Shown here: positions 62,488-64,000 of the stretch, piece by piece
Numbering within the stretch: the stretch's first letter is position 1
Layout: the number at the start of each line of letters is the position of its first letter
Assembly (NCBI GenBank): GCA_021399435.1
Contig: JAJTUP010000047.1
Span: 372,001-436,000 of the forward strand
Direction of reading: 5' to 3'
DNA length: 64,000 nucleotides
From: Diaporthe sp. PMI_573
Lineage: Eukaryota; Ascomycota; Sordariomycetes; Diaporthales; Diaporthaceae
Position numbers and translations under genes: made by a program
Notes under the pieces: generated by a model
Told to the model about the DNA's origin: nothing
The model's input: the letters and a program-made list of their open reading frames with translations, nothing else
Database searches by the model: none

Positions 62488-64000
62488 CTTAATCAGATCA
62501 AATAGGTTAGGGCAAATAGAGTGGGAGACCTAGTAGCTCTTCTTCAGCTGGCCGTTTGTGGAAACCAGTCAACAGGGAAAAGTTTGGTCTTAGAGGCTGT
62601 TACAAGATATCCCTTTCCTAGACAGAAGGGGCTATACATACAATTTCCTACCAAGATTATTCTTCGGCATTCCGAGACTTTTAATACACCAATTATAGCG
62701 GCCAGTATTTGACCTTATACCTCCCGCAGCCAAGAAGAGATAAGGACGCTATTAGTATATTAAAAGACTGTCTAAAATATATCCAAGCTGCCAATAATTA
62801 TCGACAATATTTTAAGATTATTGCAACTTTGAGGATATATAGACAATGAGGGGGCCCTTGTTTTTGCGTCTGATACGCTATATATTGAGATTACTAGTCT
62901 AATCGGTCTCTATCTAAGTATCGTGAATCATCTAGGCCTCATTTCTGTCCCCAACAAGGAACAGATATAGAAAGACATAGATTTAGTCTATAACATAGTA
63001 AGGACGTATCTATATAGCTTCCAGACAATTATCCTGGCAGTACTACAAGCTGGTAATAATATAGCAAATTAACCTATTATTAAGCTTGTATAGAAATATA
63101 ACCCTGATAGCTAGCAAACTATAGGGGTTATTATAAAGCTAGATTTAATCAATAAAGATACTAAGGCCAAGCTTGCCCTTGTTGCTAAGAACTAGGATGT
63201 AATTAAATTAAGGTTGAGATTTTTCCTTCTTAAGAATCTAACTCTATTAGAAATTAATAATAGCATCATAAAGAAGATTTAGGCTAGCTGCAAGCTATGC
63301 TTTTTCTCTAGCCCCGTCTAGGCAAGCTAAGGCCTTAATCTAAACCGACTTAGCGTAGAATGGCTTTAAGCATTCTTATAAAGGCTGCTTGATACTTATA
63401 TAGAACGAGAGCTTCTAAAGGTTTCTAAGGAGATTAGAAGAAGCTAAATGCTAACAAGCTAGAATTGAACTCCCTCGGGGAAGCACGCCCAATTGTGGGA
63501 TAGATTCGAGCCTTCTTAATAAAATTAAGCATAAACTTCTATAAACTAATATAGGCGGCACTAGATAGTAGTTATCATAGTACTAACGCTAAAGTTTTCT
63601 CTAATAACAATACATATCGCCTTTACGCTTAGATCCAGGCAGAAAACACTAAGTTTACAACTTTTATACAGGAAAATAGAGAAAGACAGAAAGTAGGCTC
63701 TCTAACTTTAGCATCTAAGGCAGCCAATAAAACAACCTAGCTTATAATGAACCAAGAAGAAATGAGAGAGTAAGTCAAACAAGTCTGTCCAGTTTCCCCA
63801 TTTAGCAGTACTTGCCCTGGCTTTATTATAAAGTTAACAAAATTTAAGGCATACTTTTGCACCTAAGACAGAGAATTGCCAGGAAATTATAATTTGACAC
63901 TTCTTTCCGAGCTATTTTAGAAATAATCCCAACAATGGCGCCATATTAGCTAGTCTTATATTTTCAAGGTAATAAAAATTAGCTCAATATAGGTATACCA
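62488..64000 (+). pseudogene. RIP-decayed dynamin-like GTPase, runs off the right edge
   Basis: The translation from the left end gives LNQIK-stop-VRANRVGDLVALLQLAVCGNQSTGKSLVLEAV, which is the fungal dynamin-like GTPase start with its P-loop G-N-Q-S-T-G-K-S. Further on, in the same or shifted frames with many TAG stops, are DTLYIEITSLIGLYLSIVNHLGLIS (the switch region, where relatives have DLPGL) and TIILAVLQAGNNIAN followed by IGVITKLDLINK (the TKxD motif reads T-K-L-D, with some residues reconstructed by frame). The last 600 bases are too AT-rich to follow. Family members of this fungal type are large cytosolic GTPases, often multicopy, which explains why RIP could have hit it. Nonfunctional. 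Confidence 0.72.

Overview
The window is nuclear DNA of a filamentous ascomycete (Pezizomycotina, most likely a sordariomycete). The evidence is short GT-AG introns with typical fungal branch sites, a DBF2/SidB-type kinase, a CFEM-type wall protein, a reducing polyketide synthase, a UstYa-like protein and a FluG/DUF3435 relic. Repeats also carry strong C-to-T decay of the RIP (repeat-induced point mutation) type. Thirty introns could be modelled by eye with frame-consistent junctions.

Layout. From 1 to 15 kb is the left arm: an HNH-nuclease-domain gene, a broken FluG/DUF3435 zinc-finger gene, a secreted Gly/Ser-rich CFEM-like protein, the septation kinase DBF2, ribosomal protein eS30 in five small exons, and a WBP11-like splicing protein. 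From 15 to 38.5 kb lies a probable secondary-metabolite cluster: an MCT-type MFS transporter, a 2,210-aa highly reducing PKS (KS-AT-DH-ER-KR-ACP, no methyltransferase or release domain), a 14-helix-type MFS transporter, a secreted FAD-linked oxidase, a UstYa-like (DUF3328) membrane oxidase and a DHA1-type MFS transporter. From 39.7 to 49.1 kb are a secreted M14 zinc carboxypeptidase and a PAS/GAF hybrid histidine kinase. From 49.6 kb to the end the DNA is largely AT-rich and gene-poor. It holds a diverged direct repeat pair, a clean solo LTR with a 5-bp target duplication, a decayed Rad50/SbcC-like ATPase gene, a perfect 14-bp minisatellite and a decayed dynamin-like GTPase gene running off the end.

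How the genes could work together (inference): the PKS would make a partly reduced chain, the FAD oxidase and UstYa-like protein would oxidise it, and the transporters would move the product or a precursor. No pathway regulator or thioesterase was found.

The most striking observation is a family of near-identical introns. Two occur in the first MFS gene (16.1-16.5 kb) and one in the oppositely oriented third MFS gene (37.7-37.9 kb). They share ends, internal hairpins and length class, which is the hallmark of introner-like elements, that is, recently multiplied introns. A second theme is that nearly every nonsense codon in the decayed genes is TAG where tryptophan is expected, or TAA for glutamine, exactly what CpA-to-TpA RIP would produce.
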